From assembly GCA_025769875.1 (NCBI GenBank), contig JAGFNK010001200.1, positions 1-13,184 of the forward strand: a stretch of 13,184 nt of DNA. The letters are read 5' to 3'. Made by a program: the position numbers and the translations under genes. Of the stretch, positions 1-7,486 are shown piece by piece; position 1 is the stretch's first letter; each line of letters begins with the position of its first letter. Origin of the DNA: Russula earlei. Taxonomy: Eukaryota > Basidiomycota > Agaricomycetes > Russulales > Russulaceae. The notes beneath the pieces are model-generated. The model had not been told where the DNA came from, searched no databases, and was given only the letters and a program-made list of their open reading frames with translations.

Positions 1-90
1 TCGTGTGAACAGGGTGGCATCATAGAGGCTGGGTTTCCTCCTATAAGGGAGGGTCCTTCAAGGGTCCTCCCCGGGGAATGGTTCATGACA
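1..90 (-). mobile_element. 5' tip of a minus-strand LTR (family A), truncated by window edge
   Basis: This stretch matches 7392-7481 at 86 of 90 positions, and all four differences are transitions. In 6519-7481 the same sequence is the right-hand end of a complete solo LTR whose termini are TGTCA/TGACA. Read on the minus strand it starts TGTCATGAACCA, like the chromovirus LTR at 5031 (TGTTATGAACCA), so it is the LTR's 5' end. It abuts gag codons directly at 91, with no primer-binding site or leader between. It is therefore a nested insertion into gag, not the chromovirus's own 5' LTR. Whether it is a solo LTR or the end of a full element lies outside the window. Confidence 0.85.
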
Positions 91-350
91 GATGCAGAGA
101 AAGAGTTTCGACGCAAGAACAATCTCTGTTATTATTGTGGAAAGAAGAATCATATGGCAAATCAATGTAGAGCAAAGAAAGCAGCTCAGGACGCCAACGA
201 CAAGGATCTCGCCCCCAAACAGTCAGAGCTACAACCATCCAAGATGAAAACATCGAACCTGCACAAGAAGAACCCGTTCCTGTTGCTTTACTAACGACTT
301 GGAGAGAAACACTTGCAGACTCGATCCTCCGCCCAAGATCTGCTCCTATG
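91..350 (+). pseudogene. gag: gag C-terminal fragment with CCHC zinc knuckle
   Basis: Gag packages the element's RNA in cytoplasmic virus-like particles, and the zinc knuckle binds nucleic acid. The visible motif is C-YY-C-GKKN-H-MANQ-C, a perfect CX2CX4HX4C, preceded by DAEKEFRRKNNL, the usual approach to the knuckle in fungal Gypsy gag. Everything N-terminal (matrix/capsid) is absent because a minus-strand LTR joins at 90/91. After the knuckle the frame shifts: the acidic EPAQEEPVPVALL segment, typical of the gag end, is in another frame from the knuckle and reaches a TAA near 350. An ATG at 85 lies inside the LTR and gives a fortuitous start, not the natural one. Confidence 0.85.
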
Positions 351-419
351 GATTTTTAATTGGACCCCCTTCTGCACCAAGGAGGGACGCAGTCCAAATC
401 AGTACGATACAAAGAGAAA

Positions 420-1110
420 TCAATTACCCCAAAATTTTTACCAAGAATATTCGCTCCCCTTCCATTGCCTTGAAAGTTACCTTAGTAGGGAAGACAAGCG
501 GCAAAGAAATCGGTGCAAGAGCCCTGCTCAACAGTGGAGCAGAAGGAATGATAATCCATGAACGATTTGCACAAAGACACCACTGCACCTTCGAACTATG
601 ATCACAACCCTTGCCAGCACAAAATGTAGATGGAACACAAAATGCCAATGGACTAATACGCTTTAGCACTATCCAAAGACTTCGCATTCAAGCGCACACA
701 GGCGCCACTCATGACGAACAGCAGATTCCTTGTCACTAACATTGGAGATCACGACATTATCTTAGGAACAGATTGGCTACGACACCACAACCCAGATATT
801 GATTGGGCAAATGATACAATCACACTGAGGAACTGCCCCCGAACTTGCCTTACCACACACCCAAGCATAACCATTGCATCTGCATCTGGAACACGAATTA
901 CCAAATACAAGCGCTTACTTTCCCTGAAGAAGAAGAACCCGAGTTTACGGACATTGCTGCACTAATCTTCCCAGATACTGAAGGACCATTGAACCCATGT
1001 GTTGATGAACAAATCCACGATGCGTTTAGCCCAATAACAATCAGCATAAGAGCCAAATCAACCACAGCTACCAAGCTAGCCAATGCAGAAACACCCCCTA
1101 AGACATTAGA
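420..1110 (+). pseudogene. Retrotransposon aspartic protease region, frameshifted, active-site Asp lost
   Basis: The retropepsin normally cleaves the Gag-Pol polyprotein. The core reads ALLNSGAEGMIIHERFA at about 521-571. In the family this is ALLDSGAEG.., so the catalytic aspartate codon is now AAC (530-532), a G-to-A change. Downstream a TGA at 599-601 is followed by NVDGT, then the family's second conserved block RFLVTNIGDHDIILGTDWL in a different frame (711 onward), and the original frame resumes by about 905. So two small compensating indels lie near 685-725 and 890-910. The region 905-1110 is the poorly conserved linker before reverse transcriptase (EEEEPEFTDIAALIF). The lost catalytic residue alone would inactivate it. 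Confidence 0.85.
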
Positions 1111-2050
1111 CGAACTTATCCCTGCCCAATTCTTGAAATGGCGAAAGGTTTTCGATGAATAAGCTTCTCAACGCCTTCCTGCTCACCAACCATGGGAACA
1201 TGCAATCAATCTAAAACCAGGGATCGCCCGACGCGATTCTGGCATTTATCGACTTACTCCCAAGGAACTACAAGCCCTAAAAGAATACTTAGACGAACAT
1301 TTGAAAAGAGGCACAATCCGACCATCAAAAGCAGCTATTGCCAGCCCATTCTTCTTTGTAAAAAAGAAAGGAGGAAATCTACGACCAGTGCAAGACTACA
1401 GAGCCCTGAATACAGCAACTGTCAAAGACGCGTATTCACTACCCTTGATTCCTGAATTAATTGACAAACTCCAAGGAGCCCAATACTTTACCAAGTTTGA
1501 TGTACGATGGGGATACAACAATATTCGCCTCAGAGAGGGCGATGAACACCTCGCAGCATTCAAGACACCATTAGGACTCTTCAAACCATTGATAATGACA
1601 TTTGGTCTCTGCAACGCCCCAGCCACCTTCCAATGCTTTATGAACACCATCCTAGCAAAATACATTGCCACTGAACGAGTGGTTGTTTATCTAGATGATA
1701 TACTAATCATGGCGCAAACCTTGAACGAACTAGACAACTGGACACATAAGGTCCTAAAAACACTCCAAGACCATGACTTATACTTGAAACCAGAGAAATG
1801 TGCTTTCCGACAAACCTCTATTAGTTACCTAGGCATCAATATCTCCCAAGGACGAATATCCATGGACCAAGACAAGTTAATAGGCATTACAAAGTGGCCT
1901 ACTCCGACCAATGTTACGGAAGTACAAGCATTTCTAGGATTCTGCAACTTCTATCGATGATTTATCCACCAATACTCTCGAATAGCACGGCCCTTGTTTA
2001 ACTTAACAAAGAAAGAAAACCCCTTCAAGTGGGAAGACGATGAAGAACAA
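1111..2050 (+). pseudogene. Reverse transcriptase domain (RVT_1) of the chromovirus
   Basis: This domain copies element RNA to DNA. It begins with LDELIPAQFLKWRKVFDE, then a TAA (1160-1162) and RLPAHQPWEHAINL, the classical lead-in. The fingers and palm follow without a break from 1163 to 1957: FFFVKKKGGNLRPVQDYR, then FDVRWGYNNIRL with the first catalytic Asp at 1499-1501, then FGLCNAPATFQ, then YLDD at 1688-1699 with both active-site aspartates intact, then YLGINIS. The thumb/connection reads FLGFCNFYR followed by TGA (1958-1960) and FIHQYSRIARPLF. The family has FYRRFI there, so the stop stands where Arg CGA is expected. Apart from the two stops, the domain looks close to full length. Confidence 0.95.
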
Positions 2051-2059
2051 GCATTTCAG

Positions 2060-2515
2060 AAACTAATCCAAGCATTCACAACGGCCCCAATCCTCATGTT
2101 ACCTAACCACACGAAACCCTTTCGACTCATCTGCGATGCAAGTGACTTTGCAGTCGGTGCAATCTTGGAACAACCCGATGAATTTAACAGATATCACCCA
2201 GTAGCCTATTTCTCGAAATCCTTGGACCCCGCACAACGAAATTACATGATCTACAATAAAGAACTCCTTGCTATCGTTTTATCCCTCTGGCACTTCCGAC
2301 ACTACCTTGAAGGCGCTACACACCCCATTGATCTATGGACAGACCACAATAACTTGACATACTTCATGACAAAACAGAAACTCACGAGATGACAAGCCCG
2401 ATGGGCACTCCTCCTCAGCAATTTCGACTTCACCATCACCCACCACCCAGGAACTATGAACAAAGCAGACGGTCTGTCCAGGTGGCCAGACTTTAAAGAG
2501 GGGATACAAAACAAA
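2060..2515 (+). pseudogene. RNase H domain of the chromovirus pol
   Basis: This domain degrades RNA in the RNA-DNA hybrid during reverse transcription. The acidic residues are all present: Asp in CDASDFAVGAIL (codon 2135-2137), Glu in YNKELLAIV (2261-2263), Asp in WTDHNNL (2342-2344) and a final Asp in NKADGLSRW (2468-2470). LDPAQRNYMIYNKE and FRHYLEG match the Gypsy type. The one lesion is a TGA at 2390-2392 between KLTR and QARWALLL. The family has TRRQARW here, so this again replaces an arginine CGA codon. The frame is shared with reverse transcriptase and integrase. Confidence 0.95.
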
Positions 2516-2639
2516 AATGATGGAAAGGTGCTCCTAGATGACAAATTTTTTAAAATTAGAGCAACACGCACCTCTGCTACAGAACCAATCAGCGACCAGG
2601 AACTTCGACAACAACTACGATCTAGCAAAGACTATGACC

Positions 2640-2916
2640 CAGAAGTATCTAATGCGTTAGCAATCATTATAAAAAGTGGACCAAGGCGACTATCCAAAGG
2701 CTTACAGGACTGGAACCTTGAAGATGGACTAATACTATTCAAAGGAAAAGTCTATATCCCAAACAATGACACCCTAAGAAAGAAAATTCTAAAACTACAC
2801 CACGACTCCCTTGCCACTGGGCATCCTGGCCAATGGAAAACTTATGAACTAATCAGCCGAAACTATTGGTGGCCAGGAATGCTAACCTATGTCAAAAGTT
2901 ATGTAGATGGTTGCGC
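2640..2916 (+). pseudogene. Integrase N-terminal HHCC zinc-binding region, split by LTR insertion
   Basis: The zinc-binding domain of integrase is recognised by KILKLHHDSLATGHPGQWKT, YELISRNYWWPGM and YVKSYVDGC. The two His residues and the first Cys (codon 2912-2914) are present. The second Cys (codon 3632-3634) is displaced 707 bp downstream by a solo LTR that enters two bases into the next codon. Taking out the LTR and one copy of GCGC rejoins the reading frame as GCAICQ, the expected CX2C spacing. The linker upstream of this region (2516-2640) is open but not conserved. Confidence 0.9.
2913..2916. repeat. Left target-site duplication GCGC
   Basis: GCGC here and at 3624-3627 bracket the LTR at 2917-3623. 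Four bases match perfectly. A five-base duplication would need one mismatch on either side. The uninterrupted target can be inferred from the conserved integrase frame. Confidence 0.65.
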
Positions 2917-3623
2917 TGTAAGGAGGATTATGGCTGGCCACGAAATCACGTGTGGAAACGCGACGCGACACGACGTGACGCCTATCCTCTCCCTTGCCTC
3001 AGCTCGCTTTCATCCCTTGCCAACAGCTGCACACACACACGCACGCACCCGCGACCTCTCTTGTGCCCAACTTCAAGCCCTTTCTACCAACCACGCGTAT
3101 GCCAAACGCTCACAAGACACGATTGCGTGCCAGGCTGTCTGCCACCGACCGCATTGCAGCCCTTGCCACCGACCACGCACCGACCTCACGAGCACGCCTA
3201 CCACCTCACACCCGACGTCAAGACCCGGACGACCGCATCGCCCACCCATCGCCATATGCGCATGCACCCCACGCTCCGGCACACGCGACGCGTTTCCGCG
3301 TCGAGCCTTTCACGATCGCCTAGACTGCCTCGCCCGGTCTCGATTGCCTTTCAAGACTCTACTTCCTTTCATCATCTCATTTCCTTTCATTACATGCCCC
3401 CTCTTACTACTCCCCTTCTTGTATATAAAACACCTAGCTACCTTGTAGTAAAAAAAAAGAAGTCCAGTGGAATCAGAATCTTTTCCCCCTCATCTGTCCA
3501 CCTCTGCCTGAACCAGAACGACTGCGCGCGACCACTTGTTCCTCCTCTCCCCCCCTCCTCTACTCTTTCTGCTTGGACCGGTCAGCCTTACGATCACACT
3601 CGCACGTCACCGGACGCGCTACA
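2917..3623 (+). mobile_element. Solo LTR, family B, 707 bp, CpG-rich
   Basis: The segment starts TGTAAGGAGG and ends GCGCTACA, with TGTA/TACA inverted termini. It interrupts a conserved integrase motif and is flanked by GCGC on both sides. It has LTR architecture: a TATA box TATATAAA at 3422-3429, then an A-run (3450-3459) and a pyrimidine-rich tail. It holds no internal coding region, so it is a solo LTR left by LTR-LTR recombination or a truncated insertion. CpG is dense (ACGCGACGCGACACGACG near 2957), unlike the repeats around it, which suggests it is young or came from a little-methylated source. A decayed relative on the minus strand sits at about 9340-9976. Open frames crossing it are composition artefacts. 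Confidence 0.8.
3422..3429 (+). promoter_or_regulatory. TATA box of the family-B LTR
   Basis: TATATAAA, set about 505 bp into the LTR, is followed about 20 bp later by GTAGTAAA. The same TATA plus GTAGTAAA arrangement recurs on the minus strand at 9536-9527, in the decayed relative. This would be the U3 promoter that sets the R start. Confidence 0.6.
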
Positions 3624-4480
3624 GCGCAATTTGCCAAAGTACAAAGAACCATCCAAAGACAGAAACACCCCTTGTACTGATTACACCAGCTGGAGAAGTA
3701 TGGAAAAGCATTACTATGGACTTTATCACGGACCTACCGATTTCACAAGGCTTCGACAGCCTCCTAGTCATGGTAGATCAATTCAGTAAAGCAATAATCA
3801 TTACCCCTTGCCACAAGACAATCACAGCAGACGAAACAGTGACACTAATCATGAACAATGTCTGGAGAAGAATAGGGCTCCCAACACAAATAATATCGGA
3901 CAGAGGCCCTCAATTCGCAGCAAAAGTCACTCAAGAACTATGGAAGAAGTTAAATGTCAAAGTATCATTAAGCACGGCATATCACCCACAGACAGACGGA
4001 GAAACAGAACGAGTTAACCAAGAACTAGAACAATACCTATGAATATTTTGCAACCATCAAGCAGACAATTGGGCAGAACTAGTTCCCTTTATGGAGTTCG
4101 CACATAATGCCAGACAACACAGTGCTACGAACAAACCCCCGTTTGAAGTCTGGTATGGCTTTAACCCAACATTTGCTCCGCCCCTTGCCTTTACATCAAA
4201 GTTCCCTTCAATCCAAGAAAGACTATCAAGACTAAACCAACTCAGAGATGAAGTAGCTGCCTCCCTGAACCGAGCAACAGAAATCATGAAGCAATCAGGA
4301 CCTCAATCCTCCACATTTCGTTTTAAAGAAGGGGATCAAGTATGGCTGGAAGCCACAAATCTATGAACCACTCACCCAAAAGCAAAACTAGCCCCTCGAC
4401 GCTATGGGCCATTCAAAGTCACCACTGCCTATCCAGTAAACGTTCGCCTCGAACTACCAAAGTCTTGGAAGATACACCCG
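3624..4480 (+). pseudogene. Integrase catalytic core (DDE) and GPY/F module
   Basis: Integrase joins the cDNA to host DNA. After the displaced zinc-finger Cys (ICQSTKNHPKTETPL) comes the rve core: the first Asp in MDFITDLP (codon 3719-3721), the second in SDRGPQF (3899-3901) and Glu in DGETERVNQE (4007-4009), so the D-D-E triad is intact. TGA codons at 4040-4042 (QYL-stop-IF) and 4364-4366 (ATNL-stop-TTHP) stand where the family has Arg. The C-terminal module follows: KLAPRRYGPFKV and IHPVFHHSLIKPY, the GPY/F motif of chromoviruses. Except for the two stops and the upstream LTR, the reading frame is unbroken. Confidence 0.95.
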
Positions 4481-4783
4481 GTTTTTCACCACTCCCTGAT
4501 TAAACCTTACAAAGAAACCATTGCCCATGGTCCTAATTTTTCAAACCTGCCACCAATATTAGTCGAAGGTGAAGAACAATATGAAGTAGAGCAGATCCTA
4601 AACTCTCGGCTCTCCCCAAACCGCAAAGGAATCCAATACCTAGTTAAATGGAAAGGGTATACGGTTGCAGAAAATACTTGGGAACCAGCATCCAACTTAT
4701 CAAAAGCGCAATCACTTGTTAAAGACTTCCATCGGAAATATCTGAAGGTGCTTAGAACAATTCCCACCAGGAGTAACCCCTAA
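4481..4783 (+). pseudogene. C-terminal chromodomain of the chromovirus pol
   Basis: The chromodomain is thought to steer integration by binding methylated histone H3 tails, and its presence defines the chromovirus clade. After PILVEGEEQ comes YEVEQILNSR (Tyr codon 4580-4582), QYLVKWKGY (Trp 4649-4651) and ENTWEPASNL, then a helix AQSLVKDFHRKY. The aromatic-cage positions Tyr, Trp and the YxxxENTW region are present. The frame is the same as integrase and ends at TAA 4781-4783. This part carries no stop of its own. Confidence 0.93.
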
Positions 4784-5016
4784 ACCAACAACTCTCATCA
4801 TGACCTCTGTCGATGACTACCTTTATCCTTGTTACCAATGAACTTTTCAGAGAACTCCTGCGATCACATGCACTCAATTGACCACAGCTATCCCCAAAGC
4901 AATCCATAGAACAAGGGAGAACTCCCCACGAGCAAACAGACTTCGACTTTTCATATGCAAACTACTCCACCTTCCAAAGAAACAAACCCCTACTGTTGCA
5001 GGAGCAACAAGTCTAT
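4784..5016 (+). other. Chromovirus 3' untranslated spacer
   Basis: This is non-coding sequence between the pol stop and the polypurine tract. It has no ORF of note. Near its end is a perfect 6-bp stem (TGTTGC-AGGA-GCAACA, 4994-5009) just before the polypurine tract. I cannot say whether the hairpin has a role. Confidence 0.7.
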
Positions 5017-5030
5017 AAAGAGGGGATGAA
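5017..5030 (+). other. Polypurine tract (plus-strand primer)
   Basis: AAAGAGGGGATGAA directly precedes the TGTTATGAACC start of the 3' LTR. Its position and purine richness (one T) fit the RNase H-resistant primer for plus-strand synthesis. Confidence 0.75.
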
Positions 5031-5294
5031 TGTTATGAACCAAGGCCAAGTCCTGGCCGAGGATTGTCCTATTTTACTCAAGAAAGACCTCTCTCACTTT
5101 GCATTGCCGACTCCCTTCCATTTTCTGGGCTATCCCTCCTGTGGTACAAGATATTACTATTGCAAAGGCACTATAACACGACCAGGCACCCGTTTCCTAA
5201 TGGGGTAATCATTGCGTGGCAGCCACATGGCCACCCAGCCACCATGGACCCGAAACAGCGGCACAAACTCTTAGAAACTGTTGCATAAATCATC

Positions 5295-5395
5295 TGATGT
5301 CATCAAGGCTCCAATGACATCATGGCTGACTGAGCGACTCCACAGTGACCTCATAGGCTCACTAAGGGCCCCACAGTGACATCATAATGATGTCA
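5295..5395. promoter_or_regulatory. Cluster of five CRE-like octamers in LTR U3
   Basis: The octamers are TGATGTCA (5295-5302), TGACATCA (5315-5322), TGACCTCA (5346-5353), TGACATCA (5377-5384) and TGATGTCA (5388-5395). They lie in about 100 bp upstream of the TATA box at 5532. The first two forms are the two products of CpG deamination of TGACGTCA, the ATF/CREB bZIP site. That they once drove LTR transcription is inference. Confidence 0.55.
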
Positions 5396-5531
5396 TCGCT
5401 CCACAATGATCAGTAATGTGCTCAGTAAGCCTGAAACTTGACACAAGCAAGTTTATGCCTCTGTAGTCCTATTGGATGGTACCAAAGGGTCTAGAATAGT
5501 TCCAGTGCTTTGTAATCGACCCTGTACACTG

Positions 5532-5539
5532 TATATAAG
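5532..5539 (+). promoter_or_regulatory. TATA box of the chromovirus LTR
   Basis: TATATAAG lies about 500 bp into the 829-bp LTR, followed by CAGACTGTCCATTT, which is also found downstream of the TATA box in the family-A LTR (minus strand, near 6750-6765). Confidence 0.6.
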
Positions 5540-5861
5540 CCCCAATGAAGCATGGCAGTCGTCAGACTGTCCATTTGTGATACTCTCATACTCCTGGGTA
5601 CTCCCCTGTGACCACTCAGTTTAAAGACTTCCCTCGCCTCCAAGGTACTCTTCAACGACCGCCTTGTCTAAAGCCCCCTCGCTGCACTGGCCTCCAGTCT
5701 TCGCCTCTGCCTCTCACAACACTTACCAGTCCCCATCTGGTACCTCCTCGTCGTTTGGCTTGTCCTCCTGTTCAACGCCACCTTCGCCGCGTACCATCTG
5801 TTCCGACCCTTGCCCACCTGCTCCTGAGTCCTTAGTGATCAGCAGTACGTGTCTTGACAGG

Positions 5862-5940
5862 TGGTGGCAATGATGATGCAAGGATGAAGAGGAGATGGCA
5901 CAAAAGGAATATGCACATATGTACTCTTGTAAGTGATTTG
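5862..5940 (+). repeat. Inverted repeat, left arm
   Basis: This pairs with 6284-6362. The inner 60 bases (from AGGATGAAGAGG to AAGTGATTTG) match the reverse complement of the right arm at 59 of 60 positions. The outer part differs mainly by CpG-type changes and a 3-base gap. The arm extends to the edge of the chromovirus LTR, so the element entered at or just outside it. Copy 2 of the repeat carries only the right arm. Confidence 0.9.
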
Positions 5941-6283
5941 TGGCCAGCCATATAGCTGTGTGGGTGAGTTGACATTGAGGCCATGCTGAGATGCAAGGGA
6001 GGTGAAAGCAAGTGAATCAGTCTTGAATTGTGACTGAAAGACAGAAAACTCACCCATAAAGTGACCATGAGTGGAACACGCTGAACAATGGACTTGACAA
6101 TGTTCATATATGGCATGTTCAACCTCAAGAGCAAGAGAATGGGCAAGGTGAAGGTGAGGTGGGTGTGAGAAGTGATGTACAGTGTCCAAGTGATGTGTGG
6201 AAGCAAGGAAGCAACTCAAAAAAACAAGTGTACATGTATGTGCCACCAAATTACTCAGCATTCGCATTCACATTTGTTTGCCG

Positions 6284-6362
6284 CAAATCACTTATAAGAG
6301 TACATATGTGCATATTCCTTTTGTGCCATCTCCTCTTCATCCTCACATCATCATCGTTGCTG
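6284..6362 (-). repeat. Inverted repeat, right arm
   Basis: This is the reverse complement of 5862-5940, separated by about 343 bp. The same sequence is in copy 2 at about 12472-12552. A transcript through copy 1 could fold into a long hairpin. Confidence 0.9.
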
Positions 6363-6513
6363 CCAGCATGCCACCTCGCCCCCATCAACCACTGCACGCC
6401 CTCACCCTCAACACCCCCACCTTCACCATGCACCAACAAGTCTTGATGCACCACCAAAGAGCCCCATACCATGCTGCCATCTTTGTTGCCATTGGACAGT
6501 GTTGCTACTGTAT

Positions 6514-6518
6514 GTTTC
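6514..6518. repeat. Target-site duplication GTTTC, left
   Basis: GTTTC is repeated at 7482-7486 on the far side of the solo LTR. The unoccupied copy at 12704-12708 reads ATTTC in the same context (GTTGCTACTGTAC-ATTTC-AGTATG). Confidence 0.9.
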
Positions 6519-6789
6519 TGTCAAGACTCACTGTTGAACTATCCAGTTCAAGAGCGAGGGATAAGCTCGAAGACGAGTCGATAAACGTCCAAGACCCGCG
6601 TGGGCAAGGAGTAGAGTCCAGAGTAGCAACAAATACCAGAGAGGTATTGTTACTGTGAGAGTAGAGCAGTCACGCAGGGAAGAGGCCAGGATAGTCACAA
6701 GGGGATGGTCCTTAAAGGAGTATCCCAGGGATGGAGAGTGCCATAAACAAATGGACAGTCTGAGGACTGTCCGCTACTTTATTGAGCAC

Positions 6790-6798
6790 TTATATACT
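6790..6798 (-). promoter_or_regulatory. TATA box of the family-A solo LTR
   Basis: On the minus strand this reads GTATATAAG. It sits some 690 bp from the LTR 5' end and upstream of the CAGACTGTCCATTT block shared with the 5031-5859 LTR. Confidence 0.55.
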
Positions 6799-6859
6799 AC
6801 AAGAGAGCTGCTAAAATAGGGAACAAGTCATAACCTTGTTATCAAGCACCATAGAGTGA

Positions 6860-6985
6860 TGAGTAAGAAGTCGGAGGACGCTTACTGAGCATGCTCAGTC
6901 ATGCTCAGTAAGCTGCTGAGTAAGAAGCTTCTCTTGATGAGTAAGAGCTTCCATTGTCCACGTGTTCACTGCTTTAGTACACGTG
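6860..6985. promoter_or_regulatory. Palindrome, TGAGTAAG repeats and CACGTG boxes in LTR U3
   Basis: TGAGTAAG occurs at 6860-6867, 6917-6924 and 6938-6945. CTTACTGAGCATG (6881-6893) is the reverse complement of CATGCTCAGTAAG (6900-6912), with a 16-bp perfect palindrome at 6884-6899. CACGTG occurs at 6959-6964 and 6980-6985. This is a likely transcription-factor binding region of the LTR. The factors are not identifiable from the sequence. Confidence 0.4.
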
Positions 6986-7481
6986 CAAGCACCTGACTCA
7001 TTTCCTGTTAGTTAGTTTAGGGCTGGTCATTTGAGGACTTGTAGTTTGGTTATGGAATAGTGTTATCTTATAAGGCCCTTATATAGTTCTATTAGGGTCC
7101 TTAGAGCCGACCCTAATACTTCTATTAAGGTCCTTAGTGTTGCCTTATAGTTCGTTCTATAGTTATTAGAGTTGGTCTAATAACGCGTTGTAGGGCCTTT
7201 GATACTAGGTTAGTACCTATTGTAGAGTTCCTAGGGTCGTTCCAAAGGGTCCTTAGGAAGGCTCTAATACTGTCCTTAGTTGCTAGAAGGGTTGTCTTTA
7301 AGTGGGGCTTGCTGTATGTCGATTGTGCCGAGAATCGCTCGCGCAACAATGCGCGCGCGATATTGTGGACACCTCTACTCACCCCTTTTGCTCGTGTGAA
7401 CAGGGTGGCATCATAGAGGCTGGGTTTCCTCCTATAAGGAAGGGTCCTTCAAGGGCCCTCTCCGGGAAATGGTTCATGACA

Positions 7482-7486
7482 GTTTC
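7482..7486. repeat. Target-site duplication GTTTC, right
   Basis: This is the partner of 6514-6518. The interrupted repeat resumes immediately after it with AGTATGCTTTTTCTCCCC, as in copy 2 at 12709. Confidence 0.9.

Larger units (their letters stand above)
91..5859 (+). mobile_element. Ty3/Gypsy chromovirus, 5'-truncated and degenerate
   Basis: The order gag zinc knuckle, protease, reverse transcriptase, RNase H, integrase, chromodomain, polypurine tract and 3' LTR is diagnostic of a Metaviridae chromovirus, the main LTR element class of fungi. The 5' LTR, primer-binding site and most of gag are missing to the left of 91. From about 905 to 4783 pol lies in one reading frame apart from the 707-bp solo LTR at 2917-3623, whose length plus 4-bp duplication is divisible by three. 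In-frame stops occur at 599-601, 1160-1162, 1958-1960, 2390-2392, 4040-4042 and 4364-4366, and small frameshifts before about 910. It is inactive. The 3' flank from 5860 is a dispersed repeat into which it inserted. Confidence 0.95.
5031..5859 (+). mobile_element. 3' LTR of the chromovirus, 829 bp
   Basis: It starts TGTTATGAACCA right after the polypurine tract and ends GTGTCTTGACA, giving TGT/ACA termini. The same grammar is seen in family A read on the minus strand (TGTCATGAACCA ... AGTCTTGACA), so the two LTRs are related, and they share CAGACTGTCCATTT downstream of the TATA box. A TATA box lies at 5532-5539 and a cluster of TGAYRTCA octamers in U3. At 5860 the sequence changes to the host repeat, where the inverted-repeat arm begins. 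The 5' LTR and the left target duplication are outside the window, so LTR-LTR age cannot be read. Confidence 0.85.
6519..7481 (-). mobile_element. Solo LTR, family A, 963 bp, minus strand
   Basis: The termini are TGTCAAGACTC and GGTTCATGACA, flanked by a perfect 5-bp duplication GTTTC. The paralogous empty site is at 12691-12715. Orientation is minus: the reverse complement starts TGTCATGAACCA and ends AGTCTTGACA like the chromovirus LTR, and a TATA box (GTATATAAG on the minus strand, 6798-6790) is followed by CAGACTGTCCATTT in the same order. There is no internal coding region, so it is a solo LTR from LTR-LTR recombination of a Gypsy element. The U3 part holds palindromes and TGAGTAAG repeats (6860-6945), two CACGTG boxes (6959, 6980) and many TCCTTAG-type short repeats (7080-7280). 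Confidence 0.92.

Noticed and set aside
1..300. Reading 1-90 as the chromovirus's own 5' LTR
   Set aside because: No primer-binding site or gag N-terminus follows, and by comparison with the solo LTR at 6519-7481 and the 3' LTR at 5031 this piece lies on the opposite strand.
2866..3789. Long frames running from integrase through 2917-3623
   Set aside because: They arise because the 707-bp LTR is GC-rich and poor in stops. The conserved integrase frame resumes only after the LTR, and the LTR part has no recognisable protein.
7080..7280. CCTTAG/CCCTAATA words suggestive of interstitial telomere repeats
   Set aside because: They are not in tandem TTAGGG register. They lie within the LTR as degenerate short repeats.
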